A program made the position numbers and the translations under genes. Of a stretch of DNA of 5,375 nucleotides, positions 1 to 5,214 are shown in pieces; the first letter of the stretch is position 1, and every line of letters begins with the position of its first letter. Under the pieces are notes generated by a model. The model made no database searches. It was not told the DNA's origin and was given only the letters and a program-made list of their open reading frames with translations. Source of the DNA: Limisphaerales bacterium (GTDB taxonomy: Bacteria > Verrucomicrobiota > Verrucomicrobiia > Limisphaerales > UBA11358). The DNA lies in contig PKZR01000299.1 in the NCBI GenBank assembly GCA_003133815.1, positions 1 to 5,375 of the forward strand, read 5' to 3'.

Positions 1-189
1 GCGGGCGGGCTGATTGCATTTTACCAGATCGGCTACGGCCTCGCGGCGTTCTGCGTCGGCCCGTTGCAGGCGGCGGGGTTGGCCTTGAAATCTATTTTCG
101 CCGGAACCGCAGTTGTCGCGCTGGCGATGTCTGTGCTATCCTTCGTCGTCACGCGTAAGGCGGGCGTGGCAAAATCAACTTTGCGGTAA
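1..189 (+). CDS. MFS-type transporter, C-terminal end (5' truncated by window)
   Basis: Frame 1 is open from the first base and ends at TAA 187-189, giving the last 62 residues of a longer protein. Two hydrophobic stretches are visible: residues 1-22 (starting AGGLIAFYQIGYGLAAF) and about 32-52 (IFAGTAVVALAMSVLSFVV). They are joined by a short loop and followed by a basic, polar tail (TRKAGVAKSTLR). This matches the last two membrane helices and cytoplasmic tail of a major facilitator superfamily carrier; the 'YQIGYGLAAF.VGPL' pattern is typical of that fold. The substrate cannot be read from this fragment. It ends 30 nt before the dehydrogenase gene on the same strand, so the two are probably co-transcribed and the transporter may import that enzyme's substrate. 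Another multi-pass membrane protein cannot be excluded. Confidence 0.7.
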   Translation, partial: AGGLIAFYQIGYGLAAFCVGPLQAAGLALKSIFAGTAVVALAMSVLSFVVTRKAGVAKSTLR

Positions 190-208
190 ACCTCAACCTC
201 ATGAACCC

Positions 209-214
209 AGGAGA
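209..214 (+). promoter_or_regulatory. Ribosome binding site of the dehydrogenase gene
   Basis: AGGAGA lies 5 nt before the ATG at 220. It is the clearest Shine-Dalgarno sequence in the window and decides this start over the out-of-frame ATG at 201. Confidence 0.8.
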
Positions 215-219
215 AATAT

Positions 220-987
220 ATGAGTCTTAAAGGCAAGGTCGCCATCGTCACCGGCGGCAATAGCGGCATCGGCATGGCCATCGTTTTGGAGCTGGCCAAG
301 CAGGGGGCGAACATCGTCATCGATTACGTCGCGCATCCCGAGGCCACGGAAGCGCTCGAAAAGCAGGTGCGTGATTTGGGTGATTGCGCGATCGGCGTGA
401 AGGCGGATGTCAGTCAAGTGGGCGAACTGCAAAATTTAATTGCCACCGCCGTCAAGGAATTCGGCCGCGTAGACATCATGGTTAACAACGCCGGCGTCGA
501 GACGCGCACGTCCGTCCTCGAAACCACCGAGGCGCAATACGAAAAAGTGCTGGCCATCAATCTCAAGAGCGCGTTCTTCGGCACGCAGTTCGCCGCGCAG
601 CAGATGATCAAGCAGGGCGGGGGCGGGCGCATCATCAACATCACGTCGGTGCACGAAGACTGGCCGATGCCGGGCAATACGGCCTACTGTCTTTCGAAAG
701 GCGGGATGCGGATGCTGACGCGCACGGCGGGCGTGGAACTCGCGCCGCACAACATCCTGGTCGTCGGCGTCGGCCCCGGCGCCGTCGCTACGCCGATCAA
801 TCTCGGCACCATGCAGGATCCGGCATTGCTGCAAAAATTAAACAACGCAATTCCGCTGGGCCGCATGGCGCGGCCGGAAGAAATTGCGAGCCTGGTGGCC
901 TTCCTCGCCGGCGATGGCGCGAGCTACATGACCGCGACCACCATCTTCGCCGACGGCGGCATCATGCAGAGCAGTCCGGGACTCTAG
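220..987 (+). CDS. Short-chain dehydrogenase/reductase, glucose 1-dehydrogenase-like
   Basis: A complete 255-residue classical SDR, the usual length for the family, with a Rossmann fold using NAD(P). Visible motifs are the nucleotide-binding TGGNSGIG (residues 11-18), D63-V64, NNAG (89-92), catalytic N114, S143, Y156 and K160 (Tyr-x3-Lys), and the PG motif followed by TPIN (186-194). The SVHE segment after the catalytic Ser, the PGAVATPIN segment and the C-terminal FADGG resemble Bacillus-type glucose 1-dehydrogenases, so oxidation of an aldose or polyol is the best guess. Substrate assignment within SDRs is unreliable, and a 3-oxoacyl-ACP reductase-like role is possible. The usual Asn before the PG motif (VN.I.PG) is replaced (VVGVGPG). 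After beta-2 the sequence is IDYVA, lacking the Arg of NADP-preferring members, so cofactor preference is unclear. It follows the MFS gene by 30 nt. Confidence 0.9.
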   Translation: MSLKGKVAIVTGGNSGIGMAIVLELAKQGANIVIDYVAHPEATEALEKQVRDLGDCAIGVKADVSQVGELQNLIATAVKEFGRVDIMVNNAGVETRTSVLETTEAQYEKVLAINLKSAFFGTQFAAQQMIKQGGGGRIINITSVHEDWPMPGNTAYCLSKGGMRMLTRTAGVELAPHNILVVGVGPGAVATPINLGTMQDPALLQKLNNAIPLGRMARPEEIASLVAFLAGDGASYMTATTIFADGGIMQSSPGL

Positions 988-1071
988 TGGATTAATCTTT
1001 TATTAAGTCAAAACAAAATCAAAAGGCGTAATTAGCGGAGCCGTACAGATTTTATTTACGGTGGGAGGTTC
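988..1071. other. Convergent intergenic spacer with two weak dyads
   Basis: This AT-rich gap separates the plus-strand dehydrogenase from the convergent minus-strand cluster. Two short inverted repeats are visible: TTAAT 992-996 with ATTAA 1002-1006, and CCGTA 1041-1045 with TACGG 1057-1061 (11-nt loop). Neither is followed by a clear T tract on either strand, so a bidirectional terminator is plausible from position but poorly supported by sequence. Confidence 0.3.
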
Positions 1072-1209
1072 TCAAAACAATTTATCTCCGGACAAGAACC
1101 GGCAGATCTCATACGCGGCCAGCAATATAATGACCGCCACCAGCGTGGCCAACCAGAACGGCACGCGGATCACATGATCGATTTCCTTTTCCGGTTTACT
1201 TGTGTTCAT
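1072..1209 (-). CDS. Small single-pass membrane protein (45 aa), unknown function
   Basis: The minus strand runs from ATG at 1209-1207 to TGA at 1074-1072, encoding 45 residues. The N-terminus is short and charged (MNTSKPEKEIDHVIR). One strong hydrophobic helix follows at about residues 17-35 (PFWLATLVAVIILLAAYEI), then a short polar tail ending SGDKLF. This is the shape of a small bacterial membrane protein with a cytoplasmic N-terminus. The start overlaps the end of the zinc-ribbon gene by 14 nt in another frame, a classic arrangement for translational coupling, and that overlap is the main reason to believe the frame. It has no recognisable motif and I do not know its function. It may partner the preceding membrane-anchored zinc-ribbon protein. 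No strong Shine-Dalgarno sequence is seen. Confidence 0.6.
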   Translation of the reverse strand: MNTSKPEKEIDHVIRVPFWLATLVAVIILLAAYEICRFLSGDKLF

Positions 1210-1360
1210 GTTTTAACATCAGGGTTAACAATGCCAGGACGACGGTTGCCCAAAGCCATCCTGACGAATAAATGCTGTTCCGCTTCGGCATGGGCGAACC
1301 GCAACTGGGACAATAAATATCTTTGCCGGACCACTGAGTGCTGCAAGCGCTGCATTCCAT
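1196..1360 (-). CDS. Small zinc-ribbon membrane protein (54 aa)
   Basis: The minus strand runs from ATG at 1360-1358 to TAA at 1198-1196, encoding 54 residues. The N-terminal half carries C3-x2-C6 and C17-x2-C20 (MECSACSTQW, then IYCPSCGSPMPKR), a Cx2C-x10-Cx2C zinc-ribbon pattern with the typical YCPxCG second knuckle. A basic PKR stretch and a single hydrophobic helix (about residues 35-49, WLWATVVLALLTLML) follow, with a short tail HEHK. The ribbon would sit in the cytoplasm by the positive-inside rule. It begins only 5 nt after the stop of the degenerate receiver gene and overlaps the next small gene by 14 nt, so the three are almost certainly one operon. Zinc-ribbon plus one helix is a known architecture for small proteins of varied, mostly unknown role, and no specific function can be assigned. 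There is no good Shine-Dalgarno, so coupling to upstream translation is likely. Confidence 0.7.
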   Translation of the reverse strand: MECSACSTQWSGKDIYCPSCGSPMPKRNSIYSSGWLWATVVLALLTLMLKHEHK

Positions 1361-1365
1361 ATGGT

Positions 1366-1839
1366 TTATTGTTTGCCCTGAATATTTAAATGCTTGTCCG
1401 CATGCAGTTCTTCAACGGCTTTCAGAATGGATTTTGTGCTGCCCGAGTTGGGAACGAAGGCATCCACCTCAAGTTCCTTGTAGGCTGCCTGTTCTTTGCG
1501 GCGTAATTTTTTAGACCGCACCAAAATTTTTCCAGTAAAAATCGTTCTTGCGCGCACCCTGCGAACGAATTCCGTGCCATTCATTTCAGGCAGCCGGTGC
1601 TTGGTGATGAGGATGTCAATTGATTGAGGGCACGAAATCAGGGTTTGGAGTGCGTCATGGCCACGGACTGCGCTTTCACAATCCCAGCCCTGCTTGACCA
1701 GGACAGAACAGATTTTATTGCGAACACACTCATTTTCCTCAACGCAAAGAATTCGGCGGCCATTTATTGTCCGGCACAAATCCGGGTAAAAGTCCGTCGG
1801 CAGATCGAAGTTGTCAGCGTTTGTGCTGCTGGTGTTCAT
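1366..1839 (-). CDS. Degenerate (pseudo-)receiver domain protein
   Basis: A 157-residue protein made of one CheY-like receiver domain (about residues 27-145) behind a ~25-residue polar N-terminal extension; there is no output domain. The fold is recognisable: RRILCVEEN (beta-1), DILITKHRLPEMNG (beta-3 loop), KILVRS (beta-4) and DAFVPNSG (beta-5). The chemistry is missing: the phosphoacceptor Asp is Lys80 (ITKHRLP where ITDxRLP is expected), the acidic pair is E34-E35, and the conserved Lys before the usual Pro is Asn131. S109 is kept at the switch Ser/Thr position. It therefore probably cannot take a phosphoryl group and may act by protein contact. I chose ATG 1839. An upstream in-frame TTG at 1884 would add 15 residues but falls inside a repeated non-coding element. 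First gene of a three-gene cluster with the zinc-ribbon and small membrane genes. Confidence 0.8.
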   Translation of the reverse strand: MNTSSTNADNFDLPTDFYPDLCRTINGRRILCVEENECVRNKICSVLVKQGWDCESAVRGHDALQTLISCPQSIDILITKHRLPEMNGTEFVRRVRARTIFTGKILVRSKKLRRKEQAAYKELEVDAFVPNSGSTKSILKAVEELHADKHLNIQGKQ

Positions 1840-1875
1840 CGGATTTTCTTGCGGCAAGCTACTGCGCACATGAGC

Positions 1876-1902
1876 GGCGAGCAATATGCCCTTTAGGGAA
1901 GC
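1876..1902 (-). repeat. 27-bp direct repeat, copy 2 (CCC-N4-GGG core), possible operator
   Basis: This element matches the one at 2059-2085 at 22 of 27 positions and in the same orientation. On the minus strand the central part reads GCTTCCCTAAAGGGCATATTG, with a dyad core of CCC-TAAA-GGG. It ends 36 nt before the pseudo-receiver ATG and overlaps the alternative TTG start at 1884. Mismatches fall mainly in the 4-nt centre and outer flank while both CCC and GGG arms are kept, as expected for a dimeric regulator's binding site. Confidence 0.5.
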
Positions 1903-1914
1903 GGAGTGACTCCG
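1902..1914. repeat. Perfect 6+1+6 dyad next to repeat copy 2
   Basis: CGGAGT-G-ACTCCG is a perfect inverted repeat with a single central base, abutting repeat copy 2. It could be an operator half-site pair or a small cruciform. In the expected mRNA leader of the pseudo-receiver gene the loop would be too tight for all six pairs to form. Confidence 0.3.
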
Positions 1915-1972
1915 ACGATGAAGTTGGAATTGAATTCTGTGTCTGCAAAGGAAAACCCACTAATCTTCTGCT

Positions 1973-2001
1973 TCTAACGTTTCTCAAACCAAAATTGTCA
2001 A
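1973..2001 (-). promoter_or_regulatory. Possible sigma-70-type promoter for the pseudo-receiver cluster
   Basis: A perfect TTGACA reads on the minus strand at 2001-1996. With 17-nt spacing the -10 position (1978-1973) is GTTAGA, a poor match to TATAAT. If used, transcription would start near 1966 and give a leader of about 125 nt that includes repeat copy 2. The -35 match is good, the -10 weak. Confidence 0.25.
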
Positions 2002-2058
2002 ACCGGCCCGTTCAACCAACCACGATTTCGTTTTCACAAAAAACATGTCGAAATTTTT

Positions 2059-2085
2059 GGCCGGCAATCTGCCCATTGGGGAAGC
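2059..2085 (-). repeat. 27-bp direct repeat, copy 1 (CCC-N4-GGG core), possible operator
   Basis: Partner of the element at 1876-1902, 183 nt away in the same orientation. On the minus strand the central part reads GCTTCCCCAATGGGCAGATTG, core CCC-CAAT-GGG. It lies upstream of the TTGACA element, in a position where an activator for the pseudo-receiver cluster could bind. The neighbouring FixJ/NarL-type regulator is an obvious candidate ligand, by context only. Confidence 0.5.
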
Positions 2086-2110
2086 AGGGAAAGATGCTGC
2101 AAGGAGAAGT

Positions 2111-2131
2111 AAAAAAACGACTGCGCCAGCG
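2111..2131 (-). terminator. Weak intrinsic-terminator-like sequence after the response regulator
   Basis: About 25 nt after the regulator's stop, the minus strand reads GCTGGCGCAGT CG then seven T (2117-2111). The stem is only CTG/CAG plus a G-U pair around a GCG loop, so the T tract is good but the hairpin is weak. Confidence 0.3.
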
Positions 2132-2155
2132 GGATTTTAGTTTGGCATCCGGAAA

Positions 2156-2788
2156 TTACTCCGGCTTTTCGCACTTGAACAACCCGGCTTCCACCACCAA
2201 CCGGGTCAGTTCCGCCACCGATTGCACCTGCAATGTCCTTGTCAAGTTTGTACGGTGCAGCTTCACGGTGCGCTCGTTGATTCCCAGATCGTCGGCGATC
2301 TCCTTGTTCATCTTGCCGAGGACGACGTGTTCCAGCACTTCCAGTTCGCGCGCCGTCAGCGCGGCAAACCGCCCGCGCAATTCCTGCAGATGCTGGCGCG
2401 ACTTGCGTTCTTGCACGCCGCGCTCCAATGCGCGCCGGACCGCGTCCAGCAGCTTGTCCTTCGGGGCTAGCTTCGTCAAAAAATCTTCCGCACCGCGCCG
2501 CATCGCCTGCACCGTCGAAGGGATGTCGCCCTGTCCGGACATGAAAACCATCGGCAAGGGACTGGCCGATTTTGCCAGAGCTGCCTGCAATTCCAGACCG
2601 TTTAATCCGGGCATGTGCAGATCCGCCAGCACGCAACCGGCCATCCCGGGCGCAAGCTGGTCGAGAAATTTTTGTGCCGAGTCAAAAGCCTGGACGGAAT
2701 AACCAGCAGCGCGCAGCAGACGCGCAATAGATGTCAAAAAAGAGGCGTCGTCATCAACGATGTATACCGTATTGGATTCGAGATTCAT
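2156..2788 (-). CDS. FixJ/NarL-type response regulator with LuxR HTH
   Basis: A complete 210-residue, two-domain regulator of normal FixJ length. Residues 6-122 form the receiver, with acidic D12-D13 (VDDD), phosphoacceptor D56 (LADLHMPG), switch S84 (FMSGQGD) and K106 (FLTKL). All phosphorylation residues are present, although the usual Pro after the Lys is Leu. Residues 138-200 form a LuxR/NarL helix-turn-helix with LTARELEVL, the GKMNKEIADDLGI scaffold and the recognition helix ERTVKLHR. It should be a cytoplasmic transcription factor that dimerises and binds short palindromes after phosphorylation by the kinase encoded just upstream. Its ATG follows the kinase TGA after only 3 nt with no clear SD, pointing to translational coupling and fixed stoichiometry. 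The CCC-N4-GGG repeats downstream are candidate targets. FixJ is the closest named relative; no evidence links this protein to nitrogen fixation. Confidence 0.93.
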   Translation of the reverse strand: MNLESNTVYIVDDDASFLTSIARLLRAAGYSVQAFDSAQKFLDQLAPGMAGCVLADLHMPGLNGLELQAALAKSASPLPMVFMSGQGDIPSTVQAMRRGAEDFLTKLAPKDKLLDAVRRALERGVQERKSRQHLQELRGRFAALTARELEVLEHVVLGKMNKEIADDLGINERTVKLHRTNLTRTLQVQSVAELTRLVVEAGLFKCEKPE

Positions 2789-2791
2789 AAA

Positions 2792-4690
2792 TCATTTGTC
2801 ATCCACGGGCAGCGTGAAAAAGAAAACCGCCCCGCGCGTTTCATTGTTCCCACCCCATATTTTTCCGCCATGCGCCTCGATGATGGTCTGCGAAATGGCA
2901 AGCCCCATTCCCATGCCGTTCGGCTTGGTCGTGAAGAATGGTTCAAAGAGCCGTTCGATCTTGTCCGGCGCAATTCCGGCCCCGGTATCGCTCACGGACA
3001 CTTCAACGGTTTTTCCACCCGTCGTTTTGGCGCTCACGGTCAGCAACCTCTGTGATGCCGCCACCCCGGCCATCGAGTCCATCCCGTTCAAAATCAGGTT
3101 CAACAGCACCTGCTGCAGGTGCACGCGGTCGCCTCGCACGGCCGGCAATTTTTCGCGCAGTTGCAAGGCCAGGAAAACCCGCCACGCGCGCGCATCCGGC
3201 TGCGCCATCGAGATGGCTTCCTCCAGCAGCTCGGCGATGTCCAGGGATTTTAATTCAAGGCTGCGCCGTTTCAACAAGGAACGCATCCGGCTGATCACGT
3301 GTCCGGCGCGGCGGTCGTCCTTGCGGATGTCCGCGAGGATGGCGCGGATTTCCTCCAGGTCCGGATTTTCCTTTTGAAGAAAAATTTCCGCCGCCTCCGC
3401 ATTTCGCAAAATGGCCCCCAGCGGCTGGTTCAATTCGTGGGCGAGTGTGGACGTCAACTGTCCCATGGTTGACACGCGGGTGACATGAGCCAGTTCCGTC
3501 CGCTGGTTCATGATTTCCGCCTCTGCGCGCAGGCGTTCTCTTCGCTGCACCAGCAGGCCTGTGATTGTCGCGGCCTGCGCCAGGAAAACAGCCAGCAGAA
3601 TCAAAATCAAATCCCGGTGTTCATCCCACAACGTTTCCGGCCGGAAACGGATTACCGTGCCGGCAGGCACGCGGCTTTCCTTGATGCCCAGGCGTTTAAT
3701 CGCGCGCCAGTCCACCATCGGTGTTCCTTTCGTCGCCACATCAATGGGTATGTTTTCCGGGTCGGCCCCGGCGAGCACGCGCAGCGCCAGTTGCCCCGCC
3801 CGTGCTCCGAGGTCTTCCGGATCCACCACCGACCCGCCCAGCGCCCCGGTGCCGAGCGACCAGCCGCCGAGCACATACACCGGCACGCTGGCTTGCGGTG
3901 CGAGCATTTGTGCTACCTGCGGCGTGTAATATGTCTGCCCGGTCACATCGCGCAGAATAGAGCCCAACAAAATCACCGTGCCTTCCGGCAACGAACGCAC
4001 GAGACCCGGCAATTCCGCCACCGGGCGGTTGGTCCAGAATTCAAATTGCACCCCCTCCAGCGATTGCGATGCTTCTTCTATCCGTCCCAGCGTCGCACGG
4101 TCCGTTGGCGTTGACCCACCGATCACCACCACGCGGCGCGTGTCTGGTTGCAGTCGTTTGATCAAGCCCAGTGTGCCGCGGATGTCAAAGCGCTGGACAA
4201 TTCCCGTGACTCCAAGCTTGCTGATCTCCAGCGGCGCGTCCATCTCATTGATCGCGACGAACACCACCGGCACCACCGGAAACAGCGCATCCGGCAGCTC
4301 TCCTGCGAGCGTGTAATCCTGCGACGGAAACGCCAGAACCAGATCAAGGTCGTTTGCCGTGTATTTTTTTCCGATATAATTTTGGAACACGCGAAAATGT
4401 TCCTTGCCTGAAAAATGGCTGGCATCGAGATATTCGCTGGAAAAAACAACCGGGTCTGTGCTGTCCTTCAGCATCTCCGCCTTCACGGCCTGTTCCAACA
4501 TGATGTTCCCCGGCACATCCTTGGCCTCGCTGAACAACATCAACACACGCTTGGGTTGGGAATTCGCCAGATTCGTCACGTTCACCGCCAGACACCGCAC
4601 GTTTCCAAATATGGCCGCGACAAAAACCACAAGAAACACCACCCCGGACAGCCCGGTGGACTTTCTCAAAGAATGTCGCGTGGTATTCAA
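2792..4690 (-). CDS. Sensor histidine kinase with ABC-substrate-binding-like sensor
   Basis: A 632-residue membrane kinase. Residues 1-36 are an uncleaved or cleaved signal segment (RHSLRK, then a hydrophobic core at 16-29). Residues ~45-345 are extracytoplasmic and resemble the ABC_sub_bind type of periplasmic binding domain (RVLMLFSEAKDVPGN, DLVLAFP, VVPVVFVAINE, GVTGIVQRFDI, RRVVVIGGS). Residues 359-381 are a membrane helix. Then come a DHp domain with the phosphoacceptor H418 in LAHELNQPL and a HATPase with N box N531/N535, DTGAGI (568-573), F box LFEPFFTTK and G2 GMGMGLAIS (592-600). This is the FixL-like HPK4 kinase type, here without a PAS domain. It would sense a small ligand outside the membrane and phosphorylate the FixJ-type regulator 3 nt downstream. 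The start is TTG 4690: a TGA precedes it three codons upstream and no in-frame ATG exists before the sensor. TTG 4669 is a possible alternative. Confidence 0.92.
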   Translation of the reverse strand: MNTTRHSLRKSTGLSGVVFLVVFVAAIFGNVRCLAVNVTNLANSQPKRVLMLFSEAKDVPGNIMLEQAVKAEMLKDSTDPVVFSSEYLDASHFSGKEHFRVFQNYIGKKYTANDLDLVLAFPSQDYTLAGELPDALFPVVPVVFVAINEMDAPLEISKLGVTGIVQRFDIRGTLGLIKRLQPDTRRVVVIGGSTPTDRATLGRIEEASQSLEGVQFEFWTNRPVAELPGLVRSLPEGTVILLGSILRDVTGQTYYTPQVAQMLAPQASVPVYVLGGWSLGTGALGGSVVDPEDLGARAGQLALRVLAGADPENIPIDVATKGTPMVDWRAIKRLGIKESRVPAGTVIRFRPETLWDEHRDLILILLAVFLAQAATITGLLVQRRERLRAEAEIMNQRTELAHVTRVSTMGQLTSTLAHELNQPLGAILRNAEAAEIFLQKENPDLEEIRAILADIRKDDRRAGHVISRMRSLLKRRSLELKSLDIAELLEEAISMAQPDARAWRVFLALQLREKLPAVRGDRVHLQQVLLNLILNGMDSMAGVAASQRLLTVSAKTTGGKTVEVSVSDTGAGIAPDKIERLFEPFFTTKPNGMGMGLAISQTIIEAHGGKIWGGNNETRGAVFFFTLPVDDK

Positions 4691-4836
4691 GTCCGGTCAG
4701 CCTACCTTTATGAATATTTGTTTCAAGCAAATCCGAATTCCCGCAAACGGCCGCCGTTCGGAATTTTTTTGAGAAGAAATCACTGGCTGTCTGGAGTTTG
4801 ATCAATCTTCCGGCCAAATATCAAAAACCACCGGAA
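4691..4836. other. Spacer upstream of the kinase gene, two dyads, no clear promoter
   Basis: No gene is seen. Two inverted repeats stand out. TTCCGG/CCGGAA (4808-4813 with 4831-4836, 17-nt loop) begins immediately after the STAS-like gene's stop on the minus strand and has no T tract beyond it. AATTCC/GGAATT (4736-4741 with 4760-4765) contains an inner ACGG/CCGT stem and runs into T7 on the plus strand. A purine-rich AAAGGTAGG lies 11 to 12 nt before the kinase TTG, too far for a normal SD. Confidence 0.35.
4736..4770 (+). terminator. Terminator-like hairpin oriented against the genes
   Basis: On the plus strand AATTCC pairs with GGAATT, and ACGG with CCGT inside it, followed directly by a run of T ending at 4770. 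This resembles an intrinsic terminator, but all flanking genes run on the minus strand, so it could only stop antisense transcripts coming out of the kinase gene. It may be fortuitous. Confidence 0.25.
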
Positions 4837-5214
4837 CTATGTGTTCTCTGGAGGGAGTTTGGTGTCGGTCTTTAGCAGCCATTTCAGGGCATCCGGCTCC
4901 GATAAAAAGTTCTCTGCATCAAGTCCCCGGTTCTTGGCCACCAGGATGCTGAATTTGCCGGAACGAACCCACATCCGGCTGGCCACATGCGCAATCTTTA
5001 CCTTTCCCGGCGCATCGGACGCAATATGGCCGGCAAACTGATAACGCTCAAGAAATCGGGGCGGGCGGAGTCCGGTCAAGCCGGTCTAATTAATCAGCAG
5101 CTTTTTGATTTTTTGCTTGCAGCATCTGAGCACCTCCAGCCTCATCAGTTCAGCCACATCCTCAAACGTGCCTTGTCCCTTGGGACAAAACTCCGCGTGT
5201 TCCTTCACAGCCAT
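4837..5214 (-). pseudogene. SpoIIAA/STAS-like domain protein interrupted by an in-frame amber codon
   Basis: Reading the minus strand from ATG 5214 gives 42 codons (starting MAVKEHAEFCPKGQGTFED, ending KIKKLLIN), then TAG at 5088-5086, then in the same frame 82 more codons to TAG 4839-4837 (TGLTGLRPPRFLERYQF onward, ending LPPENT). Joined, the ~125 residues look like one small SpoIIAA/STAS-type protein: F.P.G in strand 1, LLIN-x-TGLTGL in the central strand and helix, ERY, VKIAHVA, FSILVAKNRGL, and a terminal EPDALKWLL. Both halves are needed for the fold and the frame is kept across the stop. A recent nonsense mutation is the simplest reading, for example TCG (Ser) to TAG. A TTG at 5079 could restart translation, but lacks an SD and would miss the first half. 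Family role is unclear. The kinase gene follows after 146 nt on the same strand. Confidence 0.65.
5173..5188. repeat. Short dyad TTGTCCC-TT-GGGACAA
   Basis: A perfect 7+7 inverted repeat with a 2-nt centre lies inside the first half of the STAS-like reading frame. It may be chance within codons for Cys-Pro-Lys-Gly-Gln, or an internal operator. It differs from the CCC-N4-GGG repeats in spacing and flanks. Confidence 0.3.

Larger units (their letters stand above)
1840..2155. other. Non-coding control region upstream of the pseudo-receiver cluster
   Basis: These 316 nt hold no convincing gene. From the minus-strand point of view they contain, in order, a weak terminator-like hairpin with T7 just after the response regulator gene, copy 1 of a 27-bp repeat, a TTGACA promoter-like element, a perfect 6+1+6 dyad, and copy 2 of the repeat 37 nt before the pseudo-receiver ATG. 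The plus-strand frames through this region are antisense shadows without SD or recognisable protein features. Confidence 0.6.

Noticed and set aside
1174..1389. Plus-strand 71-codon frame
   Set aside because: It is antisense to the zinc-ribbon and small membrane genes. Those minus-strand frames have coherent Cys pairs, membrane helices and coupled spacing, whereas this one shows no such features.
1840..1884. TTG start at 1884 extending the pseudo-receiver by 15 residues
   Set aside because: The TTG lies inside repeat copy 2, which has a non-coding counterpart at 2059-2085, and an ATG at 1839 leaves the whole receiver domain intact.
2034..2636. Minus-strand 200-codon frame overlapping the regulator in another frame
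   Set aside because: Gly/Arg/Ala-rich translation typical of an out-of-frame GC-rich gene; the regulator frame has complete receiver and HTH motifs.
1767..2702. Plus-strand 311-codon open frame across the control region and regulator gene
   Set aside because: It is antisense to a clear FixJ-type regulator, has low-complexity Ser/Arg/Cys-rich composition, no SD and no recognisable domain; a shadow frame.
3485..4114. Plus-strand 209-codon frame antisense to the kinase
   Set aside because: Translation is Arg/His/Pro-rich without domains, while the opposite strand has an intact kinase.
4837..5079. The 80-residue TTG-started frame as an independent gene
   Set aside because: It lacks the first part of the SpoIIAA/STAS-like fold, has no SD, and the missing part sits in the same frame immediately upstream behind a single amber codon.
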